A stretch of 64,000 nucleotides of DNA from an uncultured Bacteroidales bacterium (GTDB lineage: Bacteria > Bacteroidota > Bacteroidia > Bacteroidales > Paludibacteraceae). Where the stretch lies: positions 75,997 through 139,996 of the forward strand of contig CACYHE010000003.1 in assembly GCA_902774185.1 (NCBI GenBank), read 5' to 3'. Positions 51,001 to 60,000 of this stretch are shown here, one piece after another; within the stretch, counting starts at the first letter, position 1; every line of letters starts with the position of its first letter. Made by a program: the position numbers and the translations under genes. The notes beneath the pieces were generated by a model. The model searched no databases. It was given only the letters and a program-made list of their open reading frames with translations, and was not told the DNA's origin.

Positions 51001-51310
51001 TGTGAAGGACTTGTTTGATCTGTTTACTTCTAAGTTCGGTCAACCCGGTAGTCCGTCGTACACTCGCTTCAATGTAACGGGCGAAGGTATCGAGATGGTT
51101 ACCTACAAGACGGATGAAGCGGGCAATAAGGAGGTTTACAATACGATTCATGTGAAACGTACCAAACCGCATACCGTTCCGCAAGGATTGGAAGATGTGA
51201 ATGTAGAGATGAACGTGCGCGATGGTGAGAAATTCATCCGGAATGGACAGTTGTTTATCAAGAAAGATGGTAAGATTTATAACGTTATTGGGCAGAAAGT
51301 TGCCCAATAA
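48008..51310 (+). CDS. Secreted beta-helix / Ig-like / metallophosphoesterase protein
   Basis: 1,100 residues, signal peptide MKRFLLFLTLSTAVLCASA. Beta-helix at about 20-395 (RYISPTGNDGDGKSWANA, PRHB-type), a BIG2-like Ig domain at about 404-490 (VTGVSIVPTSIEIIEGRTG), PAP-like domain near 560-690 (YNQIATVYGDPATHMGFCWF), phosphoesterase from about 695 (YMTDSHIQ near 699, FPGDFVDTGGE, TDGNHDDS, QGHDHCYEV near 901) and the tail EKFIRNGQLFIKKDGKIYN. Same family as the two upstream genes, with an added Ig spacer. Metal ligands are intact. Confidence 0.86.
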   Translation: MKRFLLFLTLSTAVLCASASNRYISPTGNDGDGKSWANAKTTIGAAKWDVGVGDTMFIAEGVYNEQIPVQDGATYLGGYNAETGERDIEQYQTIIDGTDIDNYLIVRYLGDGESYPTHPSLIEGFTLQNLVNSKWGGGAIFLRGNMTVSRCQFINCKGTNDDAGAGAIFIEKDVAPQPPHVIDCVFELCEGLKAAAIYNNGPGIIENCIFRGCSGTRAVLRNYNAEGQVRNCVIYNNAITGSSSKVLENNGTAINMTICNNYSDEYASYTGGSAKMYNCVMWGNQSASGFASEPNYISSSSTSGYNVADHGSSSSKFISVSLAADNNAATGPNFRNPTGFVGVPKTDVEIEAMRNADFSLTDASTALLDKGDATVAPATDVDGVVRPKGNGIDIGAYEFDPNAEVIAVTGVSIVPTSIEIIEGRTGTLMAQVEPSNANNKRVTWSIDNEAIATIKNGVVTGVKEGTTTARVKTQDGEYTAAATVIITPRPPVKYPQEVLDAEATYKIEDYTIPSFIPFLVAKQEAKIDSASPDVTPEMIESIAGKLEVMNAAIKKLQPKEMPYNQIATVYGDPATHMGFCWFTNGGIKEGKVQLIAKADATVEDFETCDCLIMLNAQTTDATLHYTPIQASESPKYDICTAAGLPRNTKFKYVSHKAQATELTPGTTYSWRVGYDGNWSEIAQFVTKDENQGDFSFVYMTDSHIQDAEYIEQARQCAEAVVKNEKDVKFCIFPGDFVDTGGETNSEWQWERWFEGSMRPMLNAMTVVPTDGNHDDSPSLNYDYHFNTDWGFANAAETKPQFKGITYSFVYGDVLFLVYSLQDWWRASGSSDKQMVSSYLSKDVRNWFLDQVAKYPNTKYRVTLSHKNVFSGAGHHTDDECPLIRELMLPILKECEIDLAIQGHDHCYEVMGPVNPDTRMVIENAIENVERVAPEETSRWGRKENKTGLEGGTFTTNDGTLYFIGATCGRKRYEPYNRATMEEEYTTDPSILFDYKHHNVKDLFDLFTSKFGQPGSPSYTRFNVTGEGIEMVTYKTDEAGNKEVYNTIHVKRTKPHTVPQGLEDVNVEMNVRDGEKFIRNGQLFIKKDGKIYNVIGQKVAQ

Positions 51311-51370
51311 CGCAAATCCATAAGTTTAATCAATTAACCTTTTTTATTAACCAATTAAATTTAAATTATT

Positions 51371-52846
51371 ATGAGAAAACTATTCTCTCTCTTTGCAGCG
51401 ATGCTGGTAGCATTTGTTGCAAACGCAGCGGTGATTAACATCACCAATGAAACTCCCGATGCTCTTCGTCTGGCACTCAACGGCGCTTCCGACGGAGATG
51501 AAATCGTTATGGCTGCCGGTACGTACGTAGAGTCCAACGGCGACTACATCGCTTTTGATGACAAAGCAGTAACCGTAAAGGCTGCTGAAGGTGCCGAGGT
51601 TATTATCCAACCCCAAGTGCCTATTACCGTTTCTAATGGCGGTCATGCCATCTTCGAAAACGTTAAAATCGATGCTTCCCGTTTGACTGAATTGGCAGAT
51701 TGGTATGAGCACCTTCTTTATGTTAATGATGCTAATCCTAACGGATGTACATTCCGTGGCTGCGAGCTCTATGGTTTTAATCTCAACAAGTCGATGTTCT
51801 ACTGCAACAATACCAATAAGGTGGCAGCGATGAAATTTGAGAACTGCTACTTCCATGATATTATGAAGAGCATTATCTTTGTTGAGAACACTGAAGGTAA
51901 GCCGATGGTAAGTGTTAAAAACTGTACTTTCGCTAATATCTCTACCAATACGGAGAGTTACTGGGCAGGTGTTATTGATGTTCGCGCTACTGAAGCTACC
52001 CTGACCGTTGACCATTGTACGTTCTACAATGTAATCCCGATGAACACGGATTACTCTTGTGTTTCGAAAATTACGCTCGCTAAAGGTACTGCTTCCAACT
52101 GTATCTTTATGCTCCCGACCGCACAGGATGGTATCCGTGCTATGCGTGGTGTAACCGCTACCAACTGTATTACCTTCAATTACCTGAAGGATAACGGTAC
52201 CGGTATCCATTCTTCTGTTACCCAGAACAACTGCGTTCAAGTGGATCCTGCTTTCGTAGATCCGGACAACGGTAACTTCACCTTAAGTGAGGGTTCTCCT
52301 GCTCTGACGATGAATGACGGTGAGCCGATCGGTGACCCGCGTTGGGTACCCTCAGTGGAGCCTGTTGAGCCGCTCATGAAGACTATCTATTGCAAGATGG
52401 CTCAAGACTGGTGGAAGGCTGATGGCGCAGCTGTGGGAATCTATGCTTGGGGCGATAACAGCGCACAGTTGGCTGCATATCCAGGCGTACGTATGGCTCC
52501 GGTTGAGGGCGAAACGGATATCTGGTCAATCGAACTCGACATCAACACCTATCATATGTGTATCTTCACCCGCGTAAACGGCGAAGGTGACGTTGCTGAC
52601 TGGGGTGCAAAGACAGCTGACCTCACGATCCCGACCGATGACAACGATATGTTCACGATTACCTCTGAGGCTGCTGTTTGGGGCGACCCGGGTTGCGCAG
52701 GTATATGGTCTAAATACGGCGAAGGTCCGGAAGGCATTATTAATACGAATGCTGCGGTTAAGACCGTGAAGATTATTGAGAACGGACAAGTCGTGATCAT
52801 CAAGAACGGTGTACGTTACAATGTATTGGGTACGGTGATCCGTTAA
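51371..52846 (+). CDS. Secreted beta-helix protein with starch-binding-like module
   Basis: 491 residues, signal peptide MRKLFSLFAAMLVAFVANA. Beta-helix of the DUF4957/DUF5123 type at about 20-335 (FENCYFHDIMKS, DHCTFYNV), closely related to the two large minus-strand proteins. A C-terminal ~115-residue module (IYCKMAQDWWKADGAAVGIYAWGD) looks like a CBM26/starch-binding-type domain. The tail VKIIENGQVVIIKNGVRYN is the shared sorting tail. Last gene before a strong terminator, so the operon 38834-52846 may end here. Confidence 0.82.
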   Translation: MRKLFSLFAAMLVAFVANAAVINITNETPDALRLALNGASDGDEIVMAAGTYVESNGDYIAFDDKAVTVKAAEGAEVIIQPQVPITVSNGGHAIFENVKIDASRLTELADWYEHLLYVNDANPNGCTFRGCELYGFNLNKSMFYCNNTNKVAAMKFENCYFHDIMKSIIFVENTEGKPMVSVKNCTFANISTNTESYWAGVIDVRATEATLTVDHCTFYNVIPMNTDYSCVSKITLAKGTASNCIFMLPTAQDGIRAMRGVTATNCITFNYLKDNGTGIHSSVTQNNCVQVDPAFVDPDNGNFTLSEGSPALTMNDGEPIGDPRWVPSVEPVEPLMKTIYCKMAQDWWKADGAAVGIYAWGDNSAQLAAYPGVRMAPVEGETDIWSIELDINTYHMCIFTRVNGEGDVADWGAKTADLTIPTDDNDMFTITSEAAVWGDPGCAGIWSKYGEGPEGIINTNAAVKTVKIIENGQVVIIKNGVRYNVLGTVIR

Positions 52847-52865
52847 ACCATACGGACATAAGAAA

Positions 52866-52894
52866 AACAGCTCACTTCGGTGGGCTGTTTTTTT
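52866..52894 (+). terminator. Rho-independent terminator of the 38.8-52.8 kb gene set
   Basis: AACAGCTCAC (52866-52875), loop TTCG, GTGGGCTGTT (52880-52889), one T-G wobble, followed by a T-run to 52894. Confidence 0.92.
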
Positions 52895-52941
52895 GTTGTA
52901 CCATACGTTTTCAACCGTCAATACCTTACTGATTCAAACAC

Positions 52942-53718
52942 TCACGCTACTCGTACCTCTACTCCCGCAGCCTTTAGTTTGCCGGTCATACCGGTGGGAA
53001 TAGCGTTATCTGTGATAATATAATCTAACTCGTTGGCATTTGCTACATGCACAAAACTGCGTTTATTGAATTTCGACGAATCGAAGACGGCTATCACTTT
53101 TCCTGCCTGCTGGATCATGATTTGGTTCAGCAAGGCTTCCTCCATACTCGGTGTGGAGACACCATTCTCAATCGAGAAGGAATCGACGCCGAGGAATAAC
53201 TTGTATCCGCTGAAATTACGGAGTACCGAAAGCGCCAAGGGCCCTACCATCGAAAGACTGTTCACCCGTACGTTTCCGCCCAAGAGCACCACATCGAAAC
53301 GCTTGTAGTTCATCAACTCCGTTGCGATATTCATTGCATTGGTCAGGATGCGCAGATGTTGGAATTTGCCCAGATGACGCGCCACTTCCAGCGTCGTGGA
53401 ACCGGAGTCCAACATGATAAAGTCCCCGTCTTTAATCAGTTTGACCGCTTCTTCTCCGATACGTTGTTTCTCCCGAATGTTAAACATTCGTTTCTTCTCT
53501 ACGGCGGTCTCTTCATTCGTATTCTCGATGGGTTTGCGCATCGCCCCTCCCCGAGTGCGGAGAAGGAGATGACGGTTTTGAAGAATCGTCAGATCCTTTC
53601 GAATCGTAACTTCCGAAATACCTGTTTCGCGACTGATTTCAGTCACTTGTACTTCTTCTTTCTGCTCTAACAGACGTAGAATCAGCGCTCTGCGCTCTTT
53701 TGCGGATGAACTGTTCAT
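52942..53718 (-). CDS. DeoR/GlpR-family transcriptional regulator
   Basis: 258 residues. DeoR-type winged HTH at about 8-60 (LRLLEQKEEVQVTEISRETGISEVTIRKDL, then RTRGGAM), and the DeoRC sugar-phosphate sensor domain with GDFIMLDSGSTTLEVARHL near 97, MVGPLALSVL and FDSSKFNKRSF. Such proteins repress sugar operons and are released by a phosphorylated sugar. Its promoter (-33 and -7) contains a TTTCGAAA site in the spacer; the same site occurs before the agaS operon. Autoregulation and control of the agaS-kinase set is inferred. Confidence 0.92.
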   Translation of the reverse strand: MNSSSAKERRALILRLLEQKEEVQVTEISRETGISEVTIRKDLTILQNRHLLLRTRGGAMRKPIENTNEETAVEKKRMFNIREKQRIGEEAVKLIKDGDFIMLDSGSTTLEVARHLGKFQHLRILTNAMNIATELMNYKRFDVVLLGGNVRVNSLSMVGPLALSVLRNFSGYKLFLGVDSFSIENGVSTPSMEEALLNQIMIQQAGKVIAVFDSSKFNKRSFVHVANANELDYIITDNAIPTGMTGKLKAAGVEVRVA

Positions 53719-53723
53719 GATAT

Positions 53724-53759
53724 TATTGACGATTGGACGATTTACGATTGGACGATTCC
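53724..53759. repeat. 7-8 bp tandem repeat ATTGACG / ATTGGACG upstream of deoR
   Basis: Units ATTGACG, ATTGGACG, ATTTACG, ATTGGACG, between the regulator ATG and its promoter. Confidence 0.85.
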
Positions 53760-53764
53760 GGCTG

Positions 53765-53836
53765 CAAAATTACAACAAATTTTCGAAATATGCAAATAAA
53801 AAGTTTCGGTTTTGTTTTTCGAAACATTACGAAAGT
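53765..53836 (-). promoter_or_regulatory. deoR promoter with TTTCGAAA operators
   Basis: Minus strand: -33 TTTG (complement of CAAA 53793-53796) and -7 TAATTTTG (complement of 53765-53772), 20-base spacer. TTTCGAAA at 53781-53788 lies within the spacer. A second site, TTTTTCGAAACATTACGAAA, lies just upstream at about 53815-53835 and resembles the one at 38610-38630. Confidence 0.7.
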
Positions 53837-53919
53837 ACAAATATATTTCATAACGTATTGATTGTGTGTAAATTGTATGTTTCGATAAAAAATTAAACTT
53901 TTTTGTGTATTATGCGATA

Positions 53920-53951
53920 CTTGCGTAATTGGGAAAAAAGCAGTAATTTTG
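53920..53951 (+). promoter_or_regulatory. Promoter of amidohydrolase-GH36-SusC/D set
   Basis: -7 box TAATTTTG at 53944-53951; the -33 box is CTTG at 53920-53923 with a 20-base spacer, one base off consensus. A partial operator TTTCGATA lies upstream at about 53879. Confidence 0.6.
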
Positions 53952-53981
53952 CACGCAAAATTGAATAAAAATCAACACACC

Positions 53982-55082
53982 ATGAAAAAGTTTTCTAACA
54001 CACTCATCTTCCTTGCCGCATTGGCATTCGTTGCTTGTTGTAATAAATCTGCTACGGTTGAATCTCCGGCAGATAAGGTGCTGCTGAAGGATTTTAATCC
54101 GGTGGTAGTGAATAATATTCCCGTAACTCAAGTGGAGCGTGCGAAGTTCGACATCATTGATATGCATGCGCATGACTATGCAGAATCAGAGGCGGACATC
54201 GCACAATGGTGCAAGACGATGGATGAGGTCGGTGTGCTGAATACCGCCATTATGCATTGCTCTTGGATCGGTCGTCCGTTTGAGGAATATGTAGCTGCTT
54301 ATGCGCCGTACAAAGATCATTTCCGCTTCTGGTGCTGTTTCGATTATACGGATATTGACAGCGAGGAAGGTATTGCGAAAGCTTGTGAGACCCTTGAGCG
54401 CTATCATAACGAATTAGGCGCTGTGGGAGTAGGTGAGTTAGGCGATAAAGGCGAAGGTGATACTTATGCGCGTCCTACGGACGGAAAGGATATCCATATT
54501 GATGACCCGCGTGTAAAACCGCTTATACAGAAGGCTGCGGAGCTTAAGATGCCGATCAGTATTCATATCGCTGAGCCGTACTGGATGTATCTTCCGATGG
54601 ATGAGACGAACGATGGTCTGGTGAACGCCGTTACTTGGCATGTGGACACTACCAACTGCTACGGATATGACAAGTTGATGGCTACTTTCGAAAATGCCGT
54701 TCGTGAGAACCCGAATGCCATTTTCATCGCTTGCCATTATCTGAATATGAGTCACGATTGGCCGCGTTTGGGTGCATTGCTGGATAAATATCCGAATATG
54801 TATGTAGATATCTCTGCCCGTGTAGCCGAATCTGCGCATACGCCGCGCGCTACGCGTGAGTTCCTTATTAAGTATCAGGACCGTGTGCTGTTTGGTACCG
54901 ACAACGGTATGGATGCGGAGATGTATCGCAATATCTTCCGTGTGCTGGAGACCAATGACGAGCATTTCTATGTTCCCGAGTACGGTTATCATTGGGCATT
55001 GAGCGGATTCAACCTGCCGGATGAGGTACTGAAGAAGCTCTATCATGATAACGCAGAACGAATCTTAACGGAATATCGATAA
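53982..55082 (+). CDS. Lipoprotein amidohydrolase (TIM-barrel metal-dependent hydrolase)
   Basis: 366 residues from ATG 53982 (MKKFSNTLIFLAALAFVACC, lipobox); eleven upstream in-frame codons come from the promoter region. Amidohydrolase-2/COG2159 motifs: IIDMHAHDYA (metal HxH) near 49-54, SIHIAEPYW (metal His), FIACHYLNM (His) and VLFGTDNGMD (catalytic Asp). The substrate is unknown: a deacylation, lactone opening or decarboxylation would all be possible for the family. Membrane-anchored, outside the cytoplasm. First gene of the set that continues with GH36, SusC and SusD. Confidence 0.82.
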   Translation: MKKFSNTLIFLAALAFVACCNKSATVESPADKVLLKDFNPVVVNNIPVTQVERAKFDIIDMHAHDYAESEADIAQWCKTMDEVGVLNTAIMHCSWIGRPFEEYVAAYAPYKDHFRFWCCFDYTDIDSEEGIAKACETLERYHNELGAVGVGELGDKGEGDTYARPTDGKDIHIDDPRVKPLIQKAAELKMPISIHIAEPYWMYLPMDETNDGLVNAVTWHVDTTNCYGYDKLMATFENAVRENPNAIFIACHYLNMSHDWPRLGALLDKYPNMYVDISARVAESAHTPRATREFLIKYQDRVLFGTDNGMDAEMYRNIFRVLETNDEHFYVPEYGYHWALSGFNLPDEVLKKLYHDNAERILTEYR

Positions 55083-55143
55083 TTTACGATTTATTCATTT
55101 ACCATGTACCATTTATTTGGTCATTTAGATATTTAGTCATTTA
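55082..55143 (+). repeat. Degenerate heptad tract between amidohydrolase and GH36 genes
   Basis: ATTTACG, ATTTATT, CATTTAC, CATGTAC, CATTTAT and later ATTTAGA, ATTTAGT, filling the spacer from the stop codon to the next ATG. Confidence 0.8.
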
Positions 55144-57011
55144 TGAAAAAGGCGATATATCTCATAGTAGCGGCGATGATGGTTGCTTGTTGTCCGAAGC
55201 AGGATACGGCTTTAATATGTGCTGAAGCGGATATGCAGGTTTTTCCGTTCAGTGAGAACGGCATGAAGGTGACGAAACACCAGACGGTTAGTCCGGTAGA
55301 AGGTGTTGAGGGACTGGAGATTATTGAGACATACTTTGTGAACGAGGGAAAGCCTGTGACGGTGAAGGCCTATGAGTTATGCCGCACGCAGGTAGAGGCG
55401 AAAGATACGGTGGTATGGTCATTGCAGCCGAGTAGCACCAGTGCCCGTCTGGACTGGGTATTGCCGGTGACGGAAGGTTTTGAGAAGGAGAATTATCTGG
55501 GTATGAATAACTCCGATTACGGAGGCGGTATTCCGATGGTGGACCTTTGGCAGCGTGACGGAGGTATCGCTATCGGTTTGTTCGAACCGGTGCTGCGAAT
55601 GATCTCGATGCCGGTAGAATGGAAGCGCTACGACAATAAAGTGACGATGGCATTGCGGTATAATCTGCCAGAGCCGATCGAATTGGCGAAGGGAGATACC
55701 TTATATTGCTTCAAGGCTTTCCGTTATAACCACAAAGGCGATTATTTCAATGCGCTCCGTACGTTCAGCGACTATATGCAAGCAAACGAGGGTGTGGAGA
55801 TGAGACCGTCTGAACCGGAGGCGTTTGAACCAGTTTGGTGCGCATGGGGCTACGGTCGTCCGTTTAAGATGAACATGGTGTTAGGTACGCTGGACAAGGT
55901 AAAAGAACTCGGTTTCACTTGGGTGGATATCGATGACGGTTATCAGATTGCCGAAGGCGACTGGAATACGAATGAACTTTTCCCCGGAGGCGACAAAGAC
56001 ATGCGCCATATTACGGACGAGGTTCACAAACGTGGTCTGAAAGCCAAATTATGGTGGGCTCCGCTGGCTGCAGATCCCGATACCAAACTTGTCAAAGAGC
56101 ATCCGGAGATGTTGTTGCTTACCGAAGAGTGGGCACGCGAATATATCACATGGTGGGACAGTTGGTATCTGTCGCCGGTAAACCCGGAGGTGGATAAATA
56201 CACCACGGATTTGTTGAAGATGTTTTTGGACAGATGGGGTTTTGACGGATTGAAGATTGACGGTCAACATCTGAATTGCTGTCTGCCGGATTATAACGAG
56301 TTGACGGGTTTGGAGAGTGCATGGGAGGCTCCGGAGCAGATGCCGACCTATTTCCGAAAAGTTTATGAGCAGGCACGTGCTATGAAACCGAATGCCGTTA
56401 TTCAGGTTTGTCCGTGTGGTTGTGCGGTGAACTATTTCTTGGTTCCGGAGATTAACCAAGCGGTAGCTTCCGATCCGATGTCGTCCCGCCAAGTGCGAAT
56501 GAAACGCAAGGCGTATGCAGCGATGGCCCCCGGGTTGGCATATTACGGAGACCACGTGGAGTTGACGGACAACGGCAATGATTTTGCTTCGCAGATAGGT
56601 ACGGGTTCGGTTATTGGAACGAAGTTCACGTGGCCCAAAGATAATCCGGACTGGGCAGAAGGTCCGTTCCTTCTGACGCCGGAGAAAGAAGCATTGGTTC
56701 GCAAATGGATGAAGATTTTCAAGGAGAATAATCTGGCGCGTGGCGAATATCTGAATCTCTATACATGGGGATTTGATTATCCGGAGGCACATGTGATTCG
56801 TCAGAACGATGCCATGTATTATGCGTTCTATATCGATGATGATCCTGCATTTGACGGAACGCTGGAATTGCGCGGGTTGGATGCCAATAAGACCTATACG
56901 GCTATTGAGTACACGGCAGATGAACCGCGTTCATTTGAGGTGAATGGGGCAGATCCGAAGATAGAGGCGAATTTTGAACGGAGTTATCTGATTAAGGTAA
57001 TTGAGAATTGA
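55143..57011 (+). CDS. GH36-type alpha-galactosidase lipoprotein
   Basis: 622 residues with a lipobox (VAAMMVACC). An N-terminal beta-sandwich (about 25-220) is followed by a TIM barrel: WCAWGYGRPF, FTWVDIDDGYQ, WWAPLAADPD, FDGLKIDGQH with nucleophile D373, and ASDPMSSRQVR with acid/base D444 (both numbered from ATG 55143). A small C-terminal domain ends the protein. These are the marks of clan GH-D, family 36-like. It should remove terminal alpha-galactose or related residues (alpha-GalNAc activity also exists in this clan) at the cell surface. Between the amidohydrolase and susC genes in the PUL. Confidence 0.86.
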   Translation: MKKAIYLIVAAMMVACCPKQDTALICAEADMQVFPFSENGMKVTKHQTVSPVEGVEGLEIIETYFVNEGKPVTVKAYELCRTQVEAKDTVVWSLQPSSTSARLDWVLPVTEGFEKENYLGMNNSDYGGGIPMVDLWQRDGGIAIGLFEPVLRMISMPVEWKRYDNKVTMALRYNLPEPIELAKGDTLYCFKAFRYNHKGDYFNALRTFSDYMQANEGVEMRPSEPEAFEPVWCAWGYGRPFKMNMVLGTLDKVKELGFTWVDIDDGYQIAEGDWNTNELFPGGDKDMRHITDEVHKRGLKAKLWWAPLAADPDTKLVKEHPEMLLLTEEWAREYITWWDSWYLSPVNPEVDKYTTDLLKMFLDRWGFDGLKIDGQHLNCCLPDYNELTGLESAWEAPEQMPTYFRKVYEQARAMKPNAVIQVCPCGCAVNYFLVPEINQAVASDPMSSRQVRMKRKAYAAMAPGLAYYGDHVELTDNGNDFASQIGTGSVIGTKFTWPKDNPDWAEGPFLLTPEKEALVRKWMKIFKENNLARGEYLNLYTWGFDYPEAHVIRQNDAMYYAFYIDDDPAFDGTLELRGLDANKTYTAIEYTADEPRSFEVNGADPKIEANFERSYLIKVIEN

Positions 57012-57033
57012 TAATTGACAATTGATAATTTAA
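57006..57033 (+). repeat. Heptad tandem repeat AATTGAT x4
   Basis: Units AATTGAT, AATTGAC, AATTGAT, AATTTAA, beginning inside the last codons of the GH36 gene (stop TGA 57009-57011). Confidence 0.93.
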
Positions 57034-57050
57034 CCAAAAATACTAATTAT

Positions 57051-60000
57051 ATGAAACGAATCCAAACAATCTTTTTTTGCTTGACGTTGGCATTGGCATC
57101 TTTTGCTGACATCAACGTAAAAGGTACGGTTATTGATGCTGACGGCTCAGAACCGTTGATTGGTGTGAGTATCCTTGTCAAAGGATCGACCGTTGGTACA
57201 GTAACTGACTTCGACGGTAATTTCGAGCTCACCGTGCCGGATAAGGCGACATTGCAATTGTCGTATATCGGCTACAAAACGATTGAACTGCGTGCTATCG
57301 AAAACATGCAGATTATCATGGAAACAGACGCTCAGCAGTTGCAGGAGGTTGTCTCCCTCGGTTATTCGGCAGTCAAGAAAGCCGAGTTGAGTTCTGCCGT
57401 AGTAACGGTTGACGCAGAGAAGTTGACGGACGTCACTACTTCTGATGTGGGCAATATGCTGCAAGGAAAGATAGCCGGTGTGCAGATCAGCAATTCTACC
57501 GGTCAGCCCGGTGCCGGTGCACAAATCCGTATTCGCGGTACAGGTTCTATCACAGCAGCAGCTGATCCTGTTTATGTAGTAGATGGCGTTATGGGTGGTC
57601 AGTTCAACCCGAACGATGTAGAGAGTATCTCTGTATTGAAAGACGCCGGAGCAACCGGTATCTACGGTGCAGCGGCAGCCGGTGGTGTAATCGTTGTTAC
57701 CACCAAGTCGGGTAAGCGTAATGAGAAACCGCGTATTAATGTACGCGCAACGGTAGGTTCTACTCAACCGCTCTTTGGTAATTTCGTTCAGATGCGTTCA
57801 GAGGAGTTGTTCGATTACCATAAGCAGATGTATAATGCCAAAGGTATCAAGGGTGATTTGTTCAATGCTCTTCGTCCGATCACTTTGCTGGAAGAGGACC
57901 ATGATTGGCAGAACTATTTCTTCAAGAACGGTCTGACACAGAACTACTATGTTTCTATCTCCGGAGGTGGTCAGAAATTAGGTTACTATGCTTCTTTTGA
58001 TTACTACAATCAGGAGGGTACATTCATCAAGACCGGTTTTGAGAAGTTCTCGGGTCGTTTGAACCTTAATGCCGAAGTTGCTAAGTGGCTTGACATACGC
58101 TTAAGTACTTATTTCGACAAATCGAGTTCGGAGAGTGAAGGTTCTTGGCGAATGATGAATGATGCTTACTATAAACTGCCGTGGGATGATCCGTATGATA
58201 AAGACGGCAATCTGGTTTATATCGACAAATCCGTTCGTTCGGATAATGGTCAGGCATGGTATTCGCAGGATAAATGGAACGCATTGCATAACACGCAATA
58301 TGATTACTCGAAAGGTGGCGGTTTGGCAATGGGTGTAGATCTGCAATTGAATTTTCATATCACCGATTGGTTGACGTTCCAATCCAGCAACCGTTTTTCG
58401 CACAGTCACGGTAAATGGACGGCTTATGAAGATCCTCGTACCTATCACCCGGAATATCCGGACGGATATATGGAGGAGGATTTTGATCAGTCCAACTCTT
58501 TCGGAACGACCAATATTTTGAAAGCCCAATACCAATGGGGAGCTCACTCTGTCAATGGTATGATCGGTCATGAGTATGGTGTTTGGAAGACCGAATATAC
58601 GACTACAGCCGGTACGGGTATGCCGAATGGTGTTGATGCTCTCAATGCAACTGTTCCGAATGATGTAACCGGTTACAACGTGCCGGGAGCAGGTTGGGCC
58701 GCATTCATCCAAGCCGGTTATGACTATGACAAACGCTATTTCATCAATGCAACGTTCCGTGCTGAGGCAAGTTCCATTTTTGCACCGGAGCACCGTGTGG
58801 GTTATTTCCCGTCTGTTGCAGCCAGCTGGTTGATCAGTAATGAGGCATTCATGAAGGATCAGAAAGTGGTTACTTTCCTCAAGTTGCGTGCAAGTTACGG
58901 TATCACGGGTAACAACAATATCCCGGCGTACAAGTACTTGGCTACATACGCGCTGAAGGAGAAGAGCCAGAACAAGACTACGGCTACCGCAACCCGTTTG
59001 AGTAACCCGAAATTATGTTGGGAGACCGCTAACATGGCTGCTATAGGTGTTGATTTGACGTTCATTGATCGTTTCGATATGTCTATTGACCTTTACAACA
59101 CGGACAATACGGGTCTGTTGCTGAATGTGCCGGTAGCACCTTCGACAGGATTCTTTGAGGTTACTCAGAACTCCGGTACTGTTCGTAACCAAGGTATCGA
59201 ATACCGCTTGGACGCCCAAGTGCTGAAGATGAAAGATGTTCGTTGGGATATCGGATTCAATATCGGTTTCAACCGTAACCGTGTTACTTCGTTACCGAAC
59301 AACGAACCATTCCTGCAAAGTGCCAGTGCCGTTAACCAAGAGGTTAATGTAGGTCAGGATATCTACTCGTGGTATATGAAAGAGTGGGCAGGAGTTGACC
59401 CGGCTAACGGTGATCCGTTGTGGTATTTGTGGGATAAGGAAGCGAAGGACTACGTCTATGACGCAGCCGGCAACAAGATGACCACCAATGACTATAACAA
59501 AGCCACCGAGCATGTGGTTGGTAAAGCGACTCCGATTTTCCAAGGTGGTTTGAGCACGCAAGTAAGTTGGAAGGGTTTGAGCTTGAGCATCAATACCAAC
59601 TTCACCTATGGCAATAAGGTATTTAACTACACGCGTGTTGCCGGTGATGCGGACGGAGCTATCTTAGGTATCAGCCAATATTCCATCAAGGATTCCAAAC
59701 TCGGATGGAATCGTTGGGAGAAACCGGGTGACGAGGCTACTCACCCGAAGGGTGTATTGAACGGAAACAAGGGATCGAATAACATCTCCTCTCGTTATCT
59801 GGAGGATGGTTCATTCTTCCGTCTGAAGAATATTACCATCAGTTACGACTTCTGCGCTACGCTTATTCCGAAGAAATACATGAGCAAGTGCCGTGTCTTC
59901 ATCTCGGCAGACAATATTGCCACAGCGACCAAGTTCTCAGGTATGGATCCGGAGGTAAGTATCACGACATCTACCTACTCGTTGGCAGGTATGTATGCGG

